DNA of 64,000 nucleotides from Obelidium mucronatum (taxonomy: Eukaryota; Chytridiomycota; Chytridiomycetes; Chytridiales; Chytriomycetaceae): assembly GCA_025765595.1 (NCBI GenBank), contig JAIVFH010000001.1, positions 992,001 through 1,056,000 on the forward strand. The letters are read 5' to 3'. The notes below the pieces were generated by a model, which saw only the letters and a list, made by a program, of their open reading frames with translations, was not told the origin of the DNA and ran no database searches. The position numbers were made by a program, and so were the translations under genes. Within the stretch, counting starts at the first letter, position 1, and every line of letters starts with the position of its first letter. Positions 11,172-25,700 of the stretch are shown piece by piece.

Positions 11172-13223
11172 ATGCTCCAGTCGCAGGCGCAGCCGCAGCC
11201 GCCGAGCCACAAGGCGAAGCTCGGCGAAAGCGCAAAGCCGCACGCGCCGCTCGCCGCCGCCGCCGCCGCGGATTCGCCGCGCGCCGCCGCCGCCGCCGAC
11301 GCCGGCCGCAAGTCGCGTGCCGCCGACGACTCACGTGACGCGCGCCTCGCCGCCGCGCTGTCCGCCGAGGCAGCCAATCAGAACGCGCCGGGAAAAGCCA
11401 CCCCCACAGTGCTGTTCAACATCAGCAAGAAGGAGGCCCTGACGCCAAACAACGGGCTCAAGACCCTGCAGCGGCGGCTGCGGAACGCGTTCAAGATTGG
11501 CCTGTTTGTGCTCTTGATTAATATCTTTCAATTTGGGGAGTTATCGGAATTCTGAACGCGTCCTTTCACTAGAAACAAGGACGAAATGAACTTTTCTAAA
11601 CTGAATGACACGTCGCTCTTGATTTTTGGTGCTCCTAGAGAAAAGTTTTCAATGTCGGAGGTGATTTCCCGTTATTTATTTACCTTTTTTTTGTTGATTT
11701 GATTCTGTATTGATACGTAAAATCTATCCCACTTAGTTTGGTGCATTGAAAACATTTTTGGAACGCGGTGGTTCAATTCTGTATCTGTCCGGCGAAGGCG
11801 GTGAATCCGAATTCAACACAAACTTCAACTATCTTCTTGAAGAATATGGAATGGTTGTTAATCCAGGTATATATATGTATAAATAACTCCTTTTTTTTGT
11901 GCATGTACTAATTTCCCTCTAATTTTTTTTTGTTGAAGACTGCGTCACTCGAACAGTGTTTTACAAGTACTTTCACCCAAAAGAAGTATTTGTATCCAAC
12001 GGGATCTTGAACCGCGAAATCAACCGTGCAGCTGGTAAAAAAGTAAATATATCAACTGCTGCGGCAAAGGCAGCCGGCGGTGGTATGATTGGGGATATGG
12101 CTGGTGGTGGGCATCATGACCATAAGAATCACACAGGGTATGTTTTTTCACGTGTTTTGTTAAAGTTCTTACAGCTCTATTTTTAATATAGCTTAAGCTT
12201 TGTCTATCCGTATGGCGCCTCCTTGACTGTTCAAAAACCATCGGTTCCGCTGTTGTCGACTGGAACGGTTTCGTACCCACTCAATAGACCCATCGCAGCA
12301 GCCTATATCCATCCTGTAAGTAATCTTATTTTTTTGTTTGTTTTTATTTAAATTGTAACTCCCTCGATTCCCTTCATTTATTTTTGTGTCCGTCGCCATC
12401 AAGAAACAACGCGGGAAAATCGTAGTTGTCGGATCAGGCCTCATGTTCTCTGACAGTTACATCGAAAAGGAAGAAAACGGGAAACTGTTTGACGTTCTGA
12501 TTCAACTCTTGACGAGCAACGATAAAGTCGTCTTGAACCCCATCGATGCAAATGAGCCGGATGTTTCGGATTATCATTATTTACCGGATACGGCAAAGTT
12601 ATCGGAAAACTTGAGAAGTTGTCTTCAGGTAATGGATTTTCCTAAAAAGTGGAAAGAATGAATACTAAAACAACCAAAAACAAACAAAAAATGTTTTTAT
12701 ACACAACAGGAAAGCGAGGACGTTCCCAAAGACTTCACAACCCTCTTTGATGTCAAGCTTTTCAACTTTGATACAAGTCTTGTACCTGAAGCCATCAAAC
12801 TGTATGATGAATTGCGCTTGAAGCATGAACCATTGAGTCTGATTCAACCCCAGGTATACACATCTTGAACGAAGAAAAAAACATACATGACAAAAAAGAA
12901 CTCATCCGCTTTTTTATTTTATTTCAAAGTTTGAAACACCACTACCGCCACTGCAACCTGCAGTCTTCCCACCATCCCTCCGCGAGCTCCCGCCTCCAGC
13001 ACTCGACCTATTTGACCTAGACGAACACTTTGCATCTGAACGCGTGCGTTTAGCACAATTGACAAACAAGTGCAATGACGACGACTTGGAGTACTACATT
13101 CGCGAATGTGGGGAAATCCTGGGTGTCAATGAGAAGTTACCTGAAGGACAGAGAGATGCACGGAATGTGTTGGAGGCAGTGTTCAAGAGTATCGTGAATT
13201 GGAAGAAACTGAATCAAGTTTAA
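11172..13223 (+). CDS. IFT52: Intraflagellar transport protein 52 with Ala-rich N-terminal extension
   Basis: Core component of the IFT-B train, needed to build the zoospore flagellum. After exon 1 (11172-11503; next exon from 11573) the protein follows IFT52 throughout: TVLFNISKKEALTPNNG, LKTLQRRLRNAFKIG, GAPREKFSM, LYLSGEGGESEFNTN, FYKYFHPKEVFVSNGILN, LSFVYPYGASLTVQKP, LLSTGTVSYPLNRPIAA, GSGLMFSDSYIEKEENGK, KHEPLSLIQPQFETPLPP and FDLDEHFASERVRLAQLTNK. All exons join in frame. Unusual: about 75 residues of Ala/Asp/Arg-rich sequence precede the conserved start, encoded by a GC-rich island. Confidence 0.95.
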
Positions 13224-13340
13224 ACGAACATTATTTTTTGTTTTCAGCTTCATTATTTTCTTGGCGTGAGCACTTGCAGCGATTGAAATAACAAATAAAT
13301 AAAATAGAGTTTATAGATTCACACGAGTTGTTGTTATTAA

Positions 13341-13934
13341 TTATTTTGTTGAATTACCCATGAAGGGAAGTACAAAATCGCGAATCTGCTCTGCCGATTG
13401 CTCCGCTGTCAACTCCGAAACATCCAATTCCAACAAATAAGGTGTATCCATTCTAAACAGTTCCCGCGAAGCACGAATCTCCTTCAATACTAGCGGATCT
13501 TGCAATTTATTCCCGCGATTCAGTCCACTCGTCAACCGTTCCAGATTCCTGCCCTCTGAAATCGTCAACACCACACCGACCATTGTAACCCCACTGATTG
13601 CAGAATGCGATTGGACAAGGCTCTGCACTTTTAAATACACGTCTGGGAAATCCCGGGCATGCGCACCAGTCATGATGAAGCCTGCAGGGTTGGTGGTACT
13701 GATGGTGTCTAGGGCAGCTGTTACAGCGGCTTCTAGGATTTGCGAGCGCACTTTCTGGTAGGTTTCTGGTTGGTTGGGGTGGGTTGTGCCGCCGGCGATT
13801 GTTTTGGCCAAGTCGATTATCTTGTGGTTGTCGAGAAGGAGGCGCATTTGTGGGAGATGGGGGATCAAGGCTGTTGCTATTGTTTGTTTTCCTGTTCCGG
13901 GCCAGGCGTTGATGTAAAGGAGGATGGGAAGCAT
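13341..13934 (-). CDS. P-loop kinase/AAA-like ATP-binding protein
   Basis: Single-exon protein with a Walker A motif at the N-terminus (LLYINAWPGTGKQTIA, GxxGxGK[ST] type). I place the start at the Met just before it (13934); an upstream in-frame ATG at 14024 would add 30 residues. Other visible segments are RLLLDNHKIIDLAKTI, NPAGFIMTGAHARDF, and GLNRGNKLQDPLVLKEI near the C-terminus, a layout like small nucleotide or shikimate-type kinases. I do not recognise a specific substrate. Confidence 0.7.
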   Translation of the reverse strand: MLPILLYINAWPGTGKQTIATALIPHLPQMRLLLDNHKIIDLAKTIAGGTTHPNQPETYQKVRSQILEAAVTAALDTISTTNPAGFIMTGAHARDFPDVYLKVQSLVQSHSAISGVTMVGVVLTISEGRNLERLTSGLNRGNKLQDPLVLKEIRASRELFRMDTPYLLELDVSELTAEQSAEQIRDFVLPFMGNSTK

Positions 13935-14086
13935 TTTTTGAGAGCAATCAAAAAGATAGAATTGTAATGTAGCTTTTCGCGATATTGACTCAACGCAAAC
14001 TTCTTCTGAACTCAGGATCTTCATTTATTTTTATTGCAATAACTCTTTTTCACATAATTCTTTCCATGGAAACCTTGGGAATTAAG

Positions 14087-15242
14087 TTATTCCGGACCAA
14101 TCAATGTGGAACATGAATGGAGCCATTCTCTTGTACGAGTCAACTTGATGTCGTCTGATACTCCAATGATTCCATCTTCGTTATTGTCGTCAGGGCATAT
14201 TTCCTCATCTTCCTGAGCACCTCCAGCCATCTTCCAGATAAGGCAGGCGGCTTTATGAAATTCGAGAGCTCTTTTGTTTAGCTGAATGTCGGGATTCGTC
14301 TTGATGAAGTATAATACCATCTCATGATTGTCCAAAACCTGGCGTTCATCATCATTGTTGTTGTCACTTTCATTCCAGAACGCCAACTTTTGATTTTGGC
14401 GACTGGCCTGAACCCCTCCAACAGCCGCCCGCCATTCTCTTGACTTTTCAGGGTCCTTTTCATCTGCATTGATGATTCTCAGAACCAGTTGCTCGCCTGT
14501 TCAGATTAAAAAATATTGAAGCATTTCTTAAGAAACAATTGAACAATAAGAAAAGTAAAATCAATTAAAACCTCTTACCAACGACATCCACATATTGTTT
14601 CAATAAACCAAATTGATCATGACAGTTTCCGCACAGCAAGAGACCATTTTGAATTTGATGTTTCTGTTTCAAACCGGCTCTCTGAAACAAACCAAGCTCA
14701 TCATATTGTATTGCTAGATGATTTTTTTGCGCAATTATGTGACATGCTTTCAAAGAAGAACGAGTCCAGCAGAATAAGCATACTCTGTCTCTCTTTTCCA
14801 AAGTTTTTTTAAAGTTTCGGTGGGTCAAAACAACAGCAGCATTGTCATCAGTATCAGCAGCATTTGTATTATCAGAAAGGTAATCAATATCATCTGTTGA
14901 GTTTGGTTTTGAGGACGAGGCTGTTGAAGCACGCTCCGAGTCACAGTCATCAGAACTGCTGTATCCTGAATGAAAGGGAGTAATGTAAAAGTCAAACAAG
15001 TCATCGAGGAGAGTGCGGGACTGAGGCGGCTTAGAGAAGACTTGCTGTTGGTGGAAAGCAGGGGACTCGCAGAGCAAGGCGGTGTTGAGTGCATCTGCAT
15101 GCTCTGGCCGCCCATGCTCGAGGACGGCTAGGAAGAATGCCCACTTGTTGTCGCTGTCCCACTTTGACTTTATTTGCGCGAGTGGTGCTGGCGCCAGTTG
15201 GCTGCCGCCTGGCGCGTAGAAAGCCGCAAGGAGGGGTTTCAT
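14087..15242 (-). CDS. HNH endonuclease domain protein
   Basis: Two exons (15242-14579, 14496-14087). An acidic, Ser-rich N-terminal region leads into an HNH nuclease core: RDRVCLFCWTRSSLKACHII (first Cys pair and the catalytic HII), YDELGLFQRAGLKQKHQIQ, NGLLLCGNCHDQFGLLKQY (second Cys pair, CxxC-H). Exon 2 has no motif I know. Fungal genomes often carry expanded families of such single-HNH proteins of unknown role. The ATG faces that of muskelin across only 48 bp. Confidence 0.8.
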
Positions 15243-15290
15243 CAAAAGAAAGAATACTTTGAATAAATAAACAAAATCCAAAAAACAAAC

Positions 15291-18170
<2,880 letters not shown>

Positions 18171-18404
18171 ATGTTTGTTGGGGGGGTTTTGTTGCTGTTG
18201 TTGTTGTAAGATATCTTTTTGTCGTTTTTGTGGTCACATTGATGTAATAAAAAACTTAGGAGAGTGTGATGGATATTCAAAGTTATGGGTACGACGTGTG
18301 AATGCTTTATTCGAATAAGCTTAAAAATGGAACAAATGAGTCCTCTAATCTATAATATGCCCAGATAATGTGTGGTCGCTTGTTTTTTTTTCGGTCACAC
18401 ACGG
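18171..18404. other. Convergent 3' intergenic region
   Basis: Lies between the muskelin stop and the stop of the minus-strand gamma-glutamylcyclotransferase-like gene. AT-rich, with no coding signal. Confidence 0.4.
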
Positions 18405-19203
18405 TCACACATCAATGCGAGCCTGGAATGCCGTTGGAATGATTCCAGAAAGCATCAAATCAACAGATTCCGCAAGCAAAGGATCTACTCCACACTCGCC
18501 GGCTTGCACGTTGGGAATATACCGCTTGATTGGATCAGAAGCGTATCGATCGTTGATCCAATGGCTCTGCTGCCAACCTTGCGTCCAATTGACAAAATCT
18601 CTTGCGAAGGCATGACCGTATTCTCGTAATGCGCCAGTCAGGATGCAATCAATATAGGACTGGGGAATCGGGGTCTTGGCGCTTGCAACATGCGTAGATT
18701 GTAGTGGCCAAAGTTGAGCCCACGGTGGTCTGACTCGTACCCTTCATCGTACTCTTCCTCGAGGACATATGCAAACACAGTGGCATTTTGAACATGAGCC
18801 AGCGACAAAAACCCATGAGCTGCTGGTCTTTGAGGAGTCCGCATCATTAAGATACGGCGAAATAGCTTGCACAGAGACTTGCTTCCGGAGGTAATCCTGC
18901 CTCGCGTTCGTCCAAGTTGACAAGGTCGAAAGCCGTCACTGGAATCAAAACTCCATTGACTTTATCGTCGGTGCAATCTGACTGGGTAATTGATACGGCT
19001 GTGTAGCTTCTTTTAATGCAGTTGAATCCCCATGATCGCCGGAAGCCAGACACGATTACTGGTACAACTGCGGTTTCAGTTCTTCCGATGGTTCGTTTCA
19101 GGGATAGAGGGTTGATGAGGGAGCCGTAGGCAAAGAGGAACATTTTGTGGGTATCTTGCTGTTGAATGGCGGTGGCGGCACGAATGGTGGAAAGTCGGGA
19201 CAT
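18405..19203 (-). CDS. Gamma-glutamylcyclotransferase/AIG2-like protein, frame broken about three times
   Basis: The N-terminal part has the family signature MFLFAYGSLINPLSLKRTIG and RRSWGFNCIKRSYTAVSI, then VNLDEREAG (acidic catalytic region). The C-terminal part reads IPQSYIDCILTGALREYG and FVNWTQGWQQSHWINDRY, as expected. Between them the homologous reading changes frame near 18896, between 18840 and 18880, and near 18672. No GT-AG intron repairs these. Either the gene is decaying or this stretch is poorly assembled. The Met at 19143, just before the FAYGSL motif, is the likelier start; the frame is open to 19203. Confidence 0.6.
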
Positions 19204-19687
19204 GGATTTACAAGGAGAAAGTGTATAGTGATGCTATTCCCGTCATGGGAGCCCGTTTTTGTATTTGGGGCTTGTTTACACCTTGTGGCGATTGCGTAAG
19301 TCTTTTGGAAATTGGAAAACAACCATGACGCAATTGCCCTGCGACCCAAAAGTTGTCAGAATGAGCCAAAATTTCGTAAATTTCGCTAATCGCATTGTTT
19401 CTGGATGTTGTTTGTTATGAGAGTTTCAAATGGTGAACGACAGTTAGAAAAATCCGCGCGTGTATTCTTGAGTGTGTGATGAGTTCACTTCTGTCAGTTT
19501 TTGCTCCAACTTCAAAAATACGCGTCGGAGTTTGGTTGATTACGAAGTTACATGAAATTCGTGTTCAACCCCTTGCTGTTGCGATGCTTGGTCGCAGTAT
19601 CCCACGCATGATGTTTTTGGTGGCGAAGTTTTGTCATGTTCTTTATTTTTCCGATCTTTCTTGAAAATCACACACTACGAGCTGGCA
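19204..19687. other. Divergent intergenic/promoter region
   Basis: Separates the AIG2-like gene (minus) from the alkaline ceramidase gene (plus). No gene, repeat or convincing TATA element was recognised. Confidence 0.4.
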
Positions 19688-20853
19688 ATGCAACCACTGG
19701 CAGAGCGCGGATATTCTTATTGGCCAGGTGGCCCGGCTAGCAAAGAAGGTTTCTGGGGGTACGCGAATATGTTCAACCTTTTCAACTTTAGCCTTAAACC
19801 TTCGCGTCCAAAACAACCATCATATGTCAAATACAGACCAACCACAAGCACCCTCGATTGGTGTGAAGAAAACTATGTCATTACGACTTGGGTAGCTGAG
19901 TTCTGGAATACGTTTTCGAATCTGTTTTTTATCGCGTTTGCCTGGTTCGGCATTGAGACTTTGAAGGCGATCGGCGCCACCGAAGTACGCCATTTTATGG
20001 CGTTTGGAAGTCTTATTATCGTTGCAATCGGATCCATGATGTTTCATGGAACAATGTGGTAAGTTTGACTTTTTACTTTGGCGGGTAGGGTTCTGGTTAC
20101 AAATCTAAATCTCCCCCCTGGCCCCCACTCGAAAAAATAGGTATAACGCCCAAATGGTAAGAGCTTCTATTCCATCAAAGGTTTAAATATGCTCGTTATT
20201 CATCGATTATTTTTTTTTGCATTTAGGCTGATGAGCTTCCAATGATCTATGTAAGGCATGATTGTAGTTTCGAAAATCATCTTAATAATTTTTTCCCTTT
20301 TTGACTTAAGAACGGCTGCATCATCTGCTTTTGCCTGCTTCAGACATTTCCAGAATCCAAGTCCAAGAGATTCATTTTGGGACTCTTGTTCACTTGTTAT
20401 TCCGCTGCTGTAACTGGCATCTACCTTTCCTACAAAAATCCCCAATTCCTTGCCATTTCCCACGGCGTACTCACATTCAGTATGGTACTTTTCACTCCCT
20501 TTCAAATCTCCCGTCTCCAAAAGAGATATCCCCACCTAAGCAACAAAGTCGTCGGCCTTTGGGAACTATACACGTTTGCAGTTAGTTCCTACTTGGCAGG
20601 GATTGGTTTCTGGACCGTTGACAACCAGTTTTGCGATCTTCTTCGAGACATGCGAGCGCAATTGGGAACCCCTCTAGGGTTTGTCTTTGAGTTGCATGTG
20701 TTTTGGCATTTCTGTACGGCTGCAGGTGGATATGCGTGTATTCTTGTGATGGTTTACATGCGTATGTTGGCGCTGAATAGAAAGGAAGTTGTTTTGGAGT
20801 GGTGGCAAGGCGTATTCCCCATGTTGGCGCTCAGTTCGCCAAAGAAGCAGTGA
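19688..20853 (+). CDS. Alkaline ceramidase
   Basis: Multi-pass ER/Golgi hydrolase splitting ceramide into sphingoid base and fatty acid. Four exons: 19688-20058, 20141-20156 (16 nt), 20227-20250 (24 nt), 20311-20853. Joined, they give the family motifs TLDWCEENYVITTWVAEFWN, SMMFHGTMWYNAQM, ADELPMIYNG and the histidine motif LGFVFELHVFWHF. The metal-binding residues (Asp and Ser/His of the MFHGTM segment, the HxxxH near the C-terminus) are present. The two micro-exons encode the core of the active-site signature, so a gene finder could easily miss them. The frame is intact. Confidence 0.92.
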
Positions 20854-20858
20854 CTTTG

Positions 20859-20881
20859 CCCCCCCCCCCCCCCCCCCCCCC
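20859..20881. repeat. Uninterrupted poly-C tract (23 C)
   Basis: 23 consecutive C start six bases after the ceramidase stop codon and are followed by a T run. The transcript 3' UTR would carry it as poly-C. Confidence 0.95.
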
Positions 20882-20993
20882 TTTTTTCTTTAATTTCGCT
20901 CATTGTTAAATCACGCAGTTTACAAATAATAAAATAATATTCGTGTTGGATTGTGTCATCCAGGCAAAAACAAAAAATAAAAATACTTGGAAA

Positions 20994-22692
20994 ATGGTTG
21001 CTTGGTCTCCATTTGTAACGCTTCTTGTTGCCACTCTCGCAACTGCGGCTTCCTTAGGAAGCCATCACCAAAACCTTCTCTCCGCGGCTTCGCCAGCATC
21101 TACAGGTCCATACGCTGGTCACCGAATTGTAAGACTTCCGGTTGGTCCCGGTGGCAAAGGTGCCCTCAGTGAGAGACTCATCAACACTGTCGGAGTTGTC
21201 TCTGTGCTTTCCTGGGGCAAAAACTATGTCGATGTGAGTACAACTGGCCATCTATGCTGTCGTTTTGTTTCTCATTGTGATTCATCACAGATCCAAGTTG
21301 ACTCCCAGTTTGCCTCCCTTCTCTCCCTTGGCTCCGATGCTTCCGATGACAGAATTGTCGTTGAAAACGTGCAAGCTCTGGTCGACAAAGAAATGAACCG
21401 ATTGGCCGTTTCAAGGTCCAAGCTTGCTACATTGTCCCAAGATGAGTTGTATGCGGTCAGTGGCACCTTTTTCACAAAATACCCCAGACAAAACTTGTCA
21501 ACTCACGCGTTTAAAATGTTACAGCCTGAAAACTGGTTCTCTGAATACCACAAGTACGATGAAATTGTTGCTTGGTTCAAGGATTTGGCTGCCAAGCACC
21601 CTGACTTGATTACATTCCTTCCTTCCATCGGCAAGACTTATTTGAAAAAGGACATCATTGCCATCAAAGGTCACTTCTAGCGTCAATAAGGCAACTAAAC
21701 CACAGCTCTGGTTTCATTCTGGCGGTATTTATCATGTTGCTTTTGCGCTTGTTGTCATCCAATAATTCCAATAATCTTCTTTCGCCAGACCACGCAAGGG
21801 AATGGATTGGTCCTGCCACGGTCCAATATTTTGTCCACTCCCTTGTAACTGATCACGCGTCTAACCCCGCCCTCCTCGACTCTGCTGAACTCATCATTGT
21901 TCCTTTGATGAATGTTGATGGATACGAGCACACTTGGGCTGGAACTCGTCTATGGAGAAAGAACAGAAGACCAATCAAGAAGGACTTTTTTGGAAGTGTT
22001 GGTGTTGACTTGAATCGAAACTGGCCAGCTCACGTATGTGGCTTTTGTTTGAGTTTATTATTATTTTTATAGTCGATTCTGATTGTATTTTGATAGTGGG
22101 GAGAAGGAGGTTCATCCGATATGCCGTTTTCTGATGTGTATATGGGCCCGGAAGCAGGTTCAGAGCCTGAAGTCAAGGCCTTGATTTCGTTCTTCAAGAA
22201 TGACAACCACACTCGTTTGGTTGGTGCTATCGACTTGCATTCGTTTTCGCAGCTTGTTTTGAGACCTTACGGTACACATCAATTGGTTACATTTACCTGT
22301 GCTGATGAAGTTTTTTTTTTTTTTGTATAGGTTGGACAGAGGAACCAGCTCCAGATGAAAAACTTTTGAAAGAAGTTGGTGACGGAATTCGCGATGTCAT
22401 CAAAAAGACTTCTGGCAAAAAGTATGTTTCTGAGCGAGAGATTGATCTCTACAAGGCTTCCGGCACTGCATCTGACTGGTTCTATGACGAAGAAGTACAA
22501 GAATGGCTCCCAGACCGCCGTTTGTATGCATATACAATCGAATTGAGACCTTCGGCGGACGAAGCAAACGGTGGTCAAGGTTTTATTCTCCCCCCTGAAC
22601 AAATCGTTCCCACTGGAAAAGAGATTTATGAAGCTTTGAAGTACTATGTTGGGTTTGCTGTCAAGAACCCTTTGAAAGTCAAGAAGGTTTAA
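20994..22692 (+). CDS. Secreted M14 zinc carboxypeptidase with propeptide; one apparent frame break
   Basis: Signal peptide MVAWSPFVTLLVATLATAAS, then a propeptide domain, then the catalytic domain. Introns lie at 21234-21290, 21456-21524, 21725-21788, about 22034-22097 and 22271-22330. Zinc and catalytic residues: HAREWIGP (HxxE, across a splice), DLNRNWPAH (substrate Arg/Asn), DLHSFSQL (third zinc His) and YTIELRP (catalytic Glu). Just before the HSG motif the frame changes by one base at the AAA at 21666-21668: IAIK then VTSSVNKATKPQLWF. Likely a digestive or vacuolar/secreted peptidase. Confidence 0.9.
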
Positions 22693-22784
22693 GAAATTTG
22701 GAATGTGAATCACTCTACTTGTTTATTAACGGAGTCTCATAAATAAACTTGCTAAATCTAAGTTGTTCATTGAACTGGCCTTTA

Positions 22785-25700
22785 CTACCTCCACAAATCA
22801 GTGGTTACTTTCAAAGCCTCGCCCACCACTGTTCCATATTCAACCTGACAATCGGCCTTCACTTCCTTAATCATTCCATTCATAGATTCTTTCTTGAACT
22901 TGTGCCATTTCTTCCTCTCCATCCGCGTCTCATAAATTTCGACACATTCCGCATCTGTTATGGCCAACAGCGCCACAGGAGCTCCCAAATTCTTCAACTC
23001 AATTCTTGCTGTACTTGCAGCGGAACATGTTAAAACGGCACCACTGCGCCTAACTTTCGTATGTAATGGCTTTGTTGCAGCTTGCATAGAAGGCCTCTTT
23101 GAAGGATTGAATGCTTCAGACTCCACGATCGCCTTTCTAACCTGCCGAAACTCTTTTCCTGTAGCACTAGCAATAACATCACCTAAATCCTCGTACACCC
23201 AATGTTGCGTTTCCAACTTTGAAAAATCGTGATGTTCTCTGAAATCCATAATCATTCCTTCCATTTCGCAGGCTTTCATCTTGTCCTCATTCGCCAAATT
23301 CAAGTTGTAGGCGGCATGAAGAAGGTTCGCTTCTCGCTCTGTCGCGGCTTTAATCGTAAAGCGGGAAGTTCTTGGTGGGAGTGTATTTCCTTCTCCTTCT
23401 TGAACCCCTGTCCCCATCAATAAGCTCGGGTTATCTACCTGCTGTTCCGGTTTGTTTGCACTCAAATACATATTGTGCGGCTGAAATACAATGGCCTCAG
23501 AACATAGAATTGCTCGACAGCCCAAAATTGCAACCTTGACTTGGACGGGTTTGTTTTTGTACTCTATTTGCTTGTACAACGCGACCGCTCCTTCTTTTAT
23601 AAAGTAGATTTCTTTGCATGGGTCGCCCTCCTTGATGATAAGGTTTCCTTGCTCAAACACTTGAAACCACATTACAGATGCGACGGTTTGCAAGGCCTCG
23701 CGACTCCATGCAGAAAATACGTACATTAGACTTCAGAAAATTGGCGACTTCATCTTGCGATCCTGATAAATGTTTCAGCCAATATTTCAAGACGAAAAAG
23801 AACGAACTTCGATGAGACGCTTTTATGACGCGATTGTAATCTGACTTTTCGACTTCAATAATCTCACACCTTTCAGCCGTTACGATACTGGCGCTACGTA
23901 TTGTGTCATTCATAAGTCCAATGTCACCAAATCCTTGACCCTGATTGAGCGACCGGAGTTTGACTTCGTCCTCAAGGTTTCCAGTATAAGATTTCATGAC
24001 ATTGACTCGCCCTGTCAAAAGAATATGCCACGCTTGCGCCACGTCATCTGAAGAACATAGTTTTAGGTAGGACTCGAACCAGAATTTCAAAAAACGATCA
24101 GTTACTTTGTCGAAAAACGGGACAATTTCTAGGGTATTCGCGGTAATTCAAACTGCTATAGCAGACTTCTTTCACCACAAAATCACTCAGCTTTGAGAAT
24201 GCTGGTTGGCACCGTAATACACTGAAAAGAATTTGAATCTCCTCACTTGTTCGCTCCCATGCTGACTTTTTCAAAATGACAACAATCTCATCATGAAAGA
24301 TGTTCCATAATGCAGACGAAGGCACTTTGTAGGATATTATCTCGGCAGGAGTTTTTAACGGCTTGGCGGAGTTTCGTCGTTGTATGCCAAAAGATGAAGC
24401 TCGCCGCTTAACTGCGTTTGAAAATTTTAGAACAGCGGATTGTTCCACTTTTCTACTTGATAAATGATTTTGAATTCCGTTTGCTGCCCCAATGAAGGTA
24501 AGCGGTTTGTTAGTGGTATTGTCACGGAATTGAGAACCCGATTTGCGTCTTGCAAAGAGAATGGGATTTGACGTCATAATTTCTGCTTCGTTGAGTATGG
24601 AAACACGGCGTCCGCCCGCTTTTGATTTGCGATGCCCGAGAACACTCTCTCTTCCAGTGGTACTTTGCCGAATAATGGACGGAATTTCCACTTTGTGAGG
24701 GGTGGAAGGAGCAGACATCGTTTCTGCTGTTCCATTTAGTTGAGCATTGGTCTTTTGAAGCTTCAAGAAGTTGGCTACGAATTCGCGAACAGAAAATACA
24801 GAGCTGTTTTCATCGCTTGTGGTTTCGAAAAGGCATTGTTCCTTCTCTCGGACCTAGTTTAGAAACTTATGAGCTGGGTTTATTTGAACCGCCGATTCCT
24901 TACCCAATCAATGAATGATTTTGAGTCTGGGGTCACGAAATTCTCTCTAAAATCCAATTGATCTTTCCCGATTCGCGCTTCGTTATGATAATGGGATAGA
25001 ATTTTGCGCACCCTTTTGATTTCCTCCAGAGTCGCGCCTTCTAAATGGCGTTCATTCTTAAGAATTTTCTTAACTGAAGCAGGAGTTTCGGGTGGTACGT
25101 TATGGAGTGATGCAGCTTCTTGACGCCTTATTTTCCATCCTATACTGCGGATGTCTTGCGGGGGTATCGGTTTGGGTGGTCTCAATGATTCGATTAGTTT
25201 GTTTTTTTCACTCTTGAATTTTGAGGCGCCAAAAAGAGTTGAGATTGAATGGTGCAGTTCCTCATCTTCAAAAAAAAGTATTAAACTTCATAAAGAGTAC
25301 GACATTTTGCATGAAGGCGTACCGGCAGCGTTGACAGGTTTCGGCTTTTGTTTCTTGATTCCAGGTTCGACGTCTTCCTTCTTCCCATCCCACACACGCC
25401 TTTCATAGCAGCCTTGAACCATCCACATGAAAACAGCATGTAAATAATCCATCTTGTCTTCCACAGTATCCAACCGATCCACAGCGCGATTACCAGTCCA
25501 CATCTCACTCAACCTTCCCGTTTCTTTATCCAAGCAATTGGTTTCCATAAACTCTCTCGTTTGTGCAAATAATTCATCCACTTGTACTTGTATATCATGC
25601 CTCGTCGCCTTTTCTATCCGAAACCTCTCCTCATACAGATCACGCAACTCTCCACCTCTCTCCACACTGACCAAGTCTCGAATCATTTTCATTTGTCCGC

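Noticed and set aside
11029..11377. Arg- and Ala-rich frames around the IFT52 start
   Set aside because: Homopolymer translations of the GC-rich island in wrong frames; only the Ala-rich frame joins the conserved IFT52 sequence.
24060..24085. tRNA B-box-like sequence (GGTTCGAGTCC on the minus strand)
   Set aside because: No matching T-stem, anticodon arm or acceptor stem nearby; it falls in an intron of the CNB gene.
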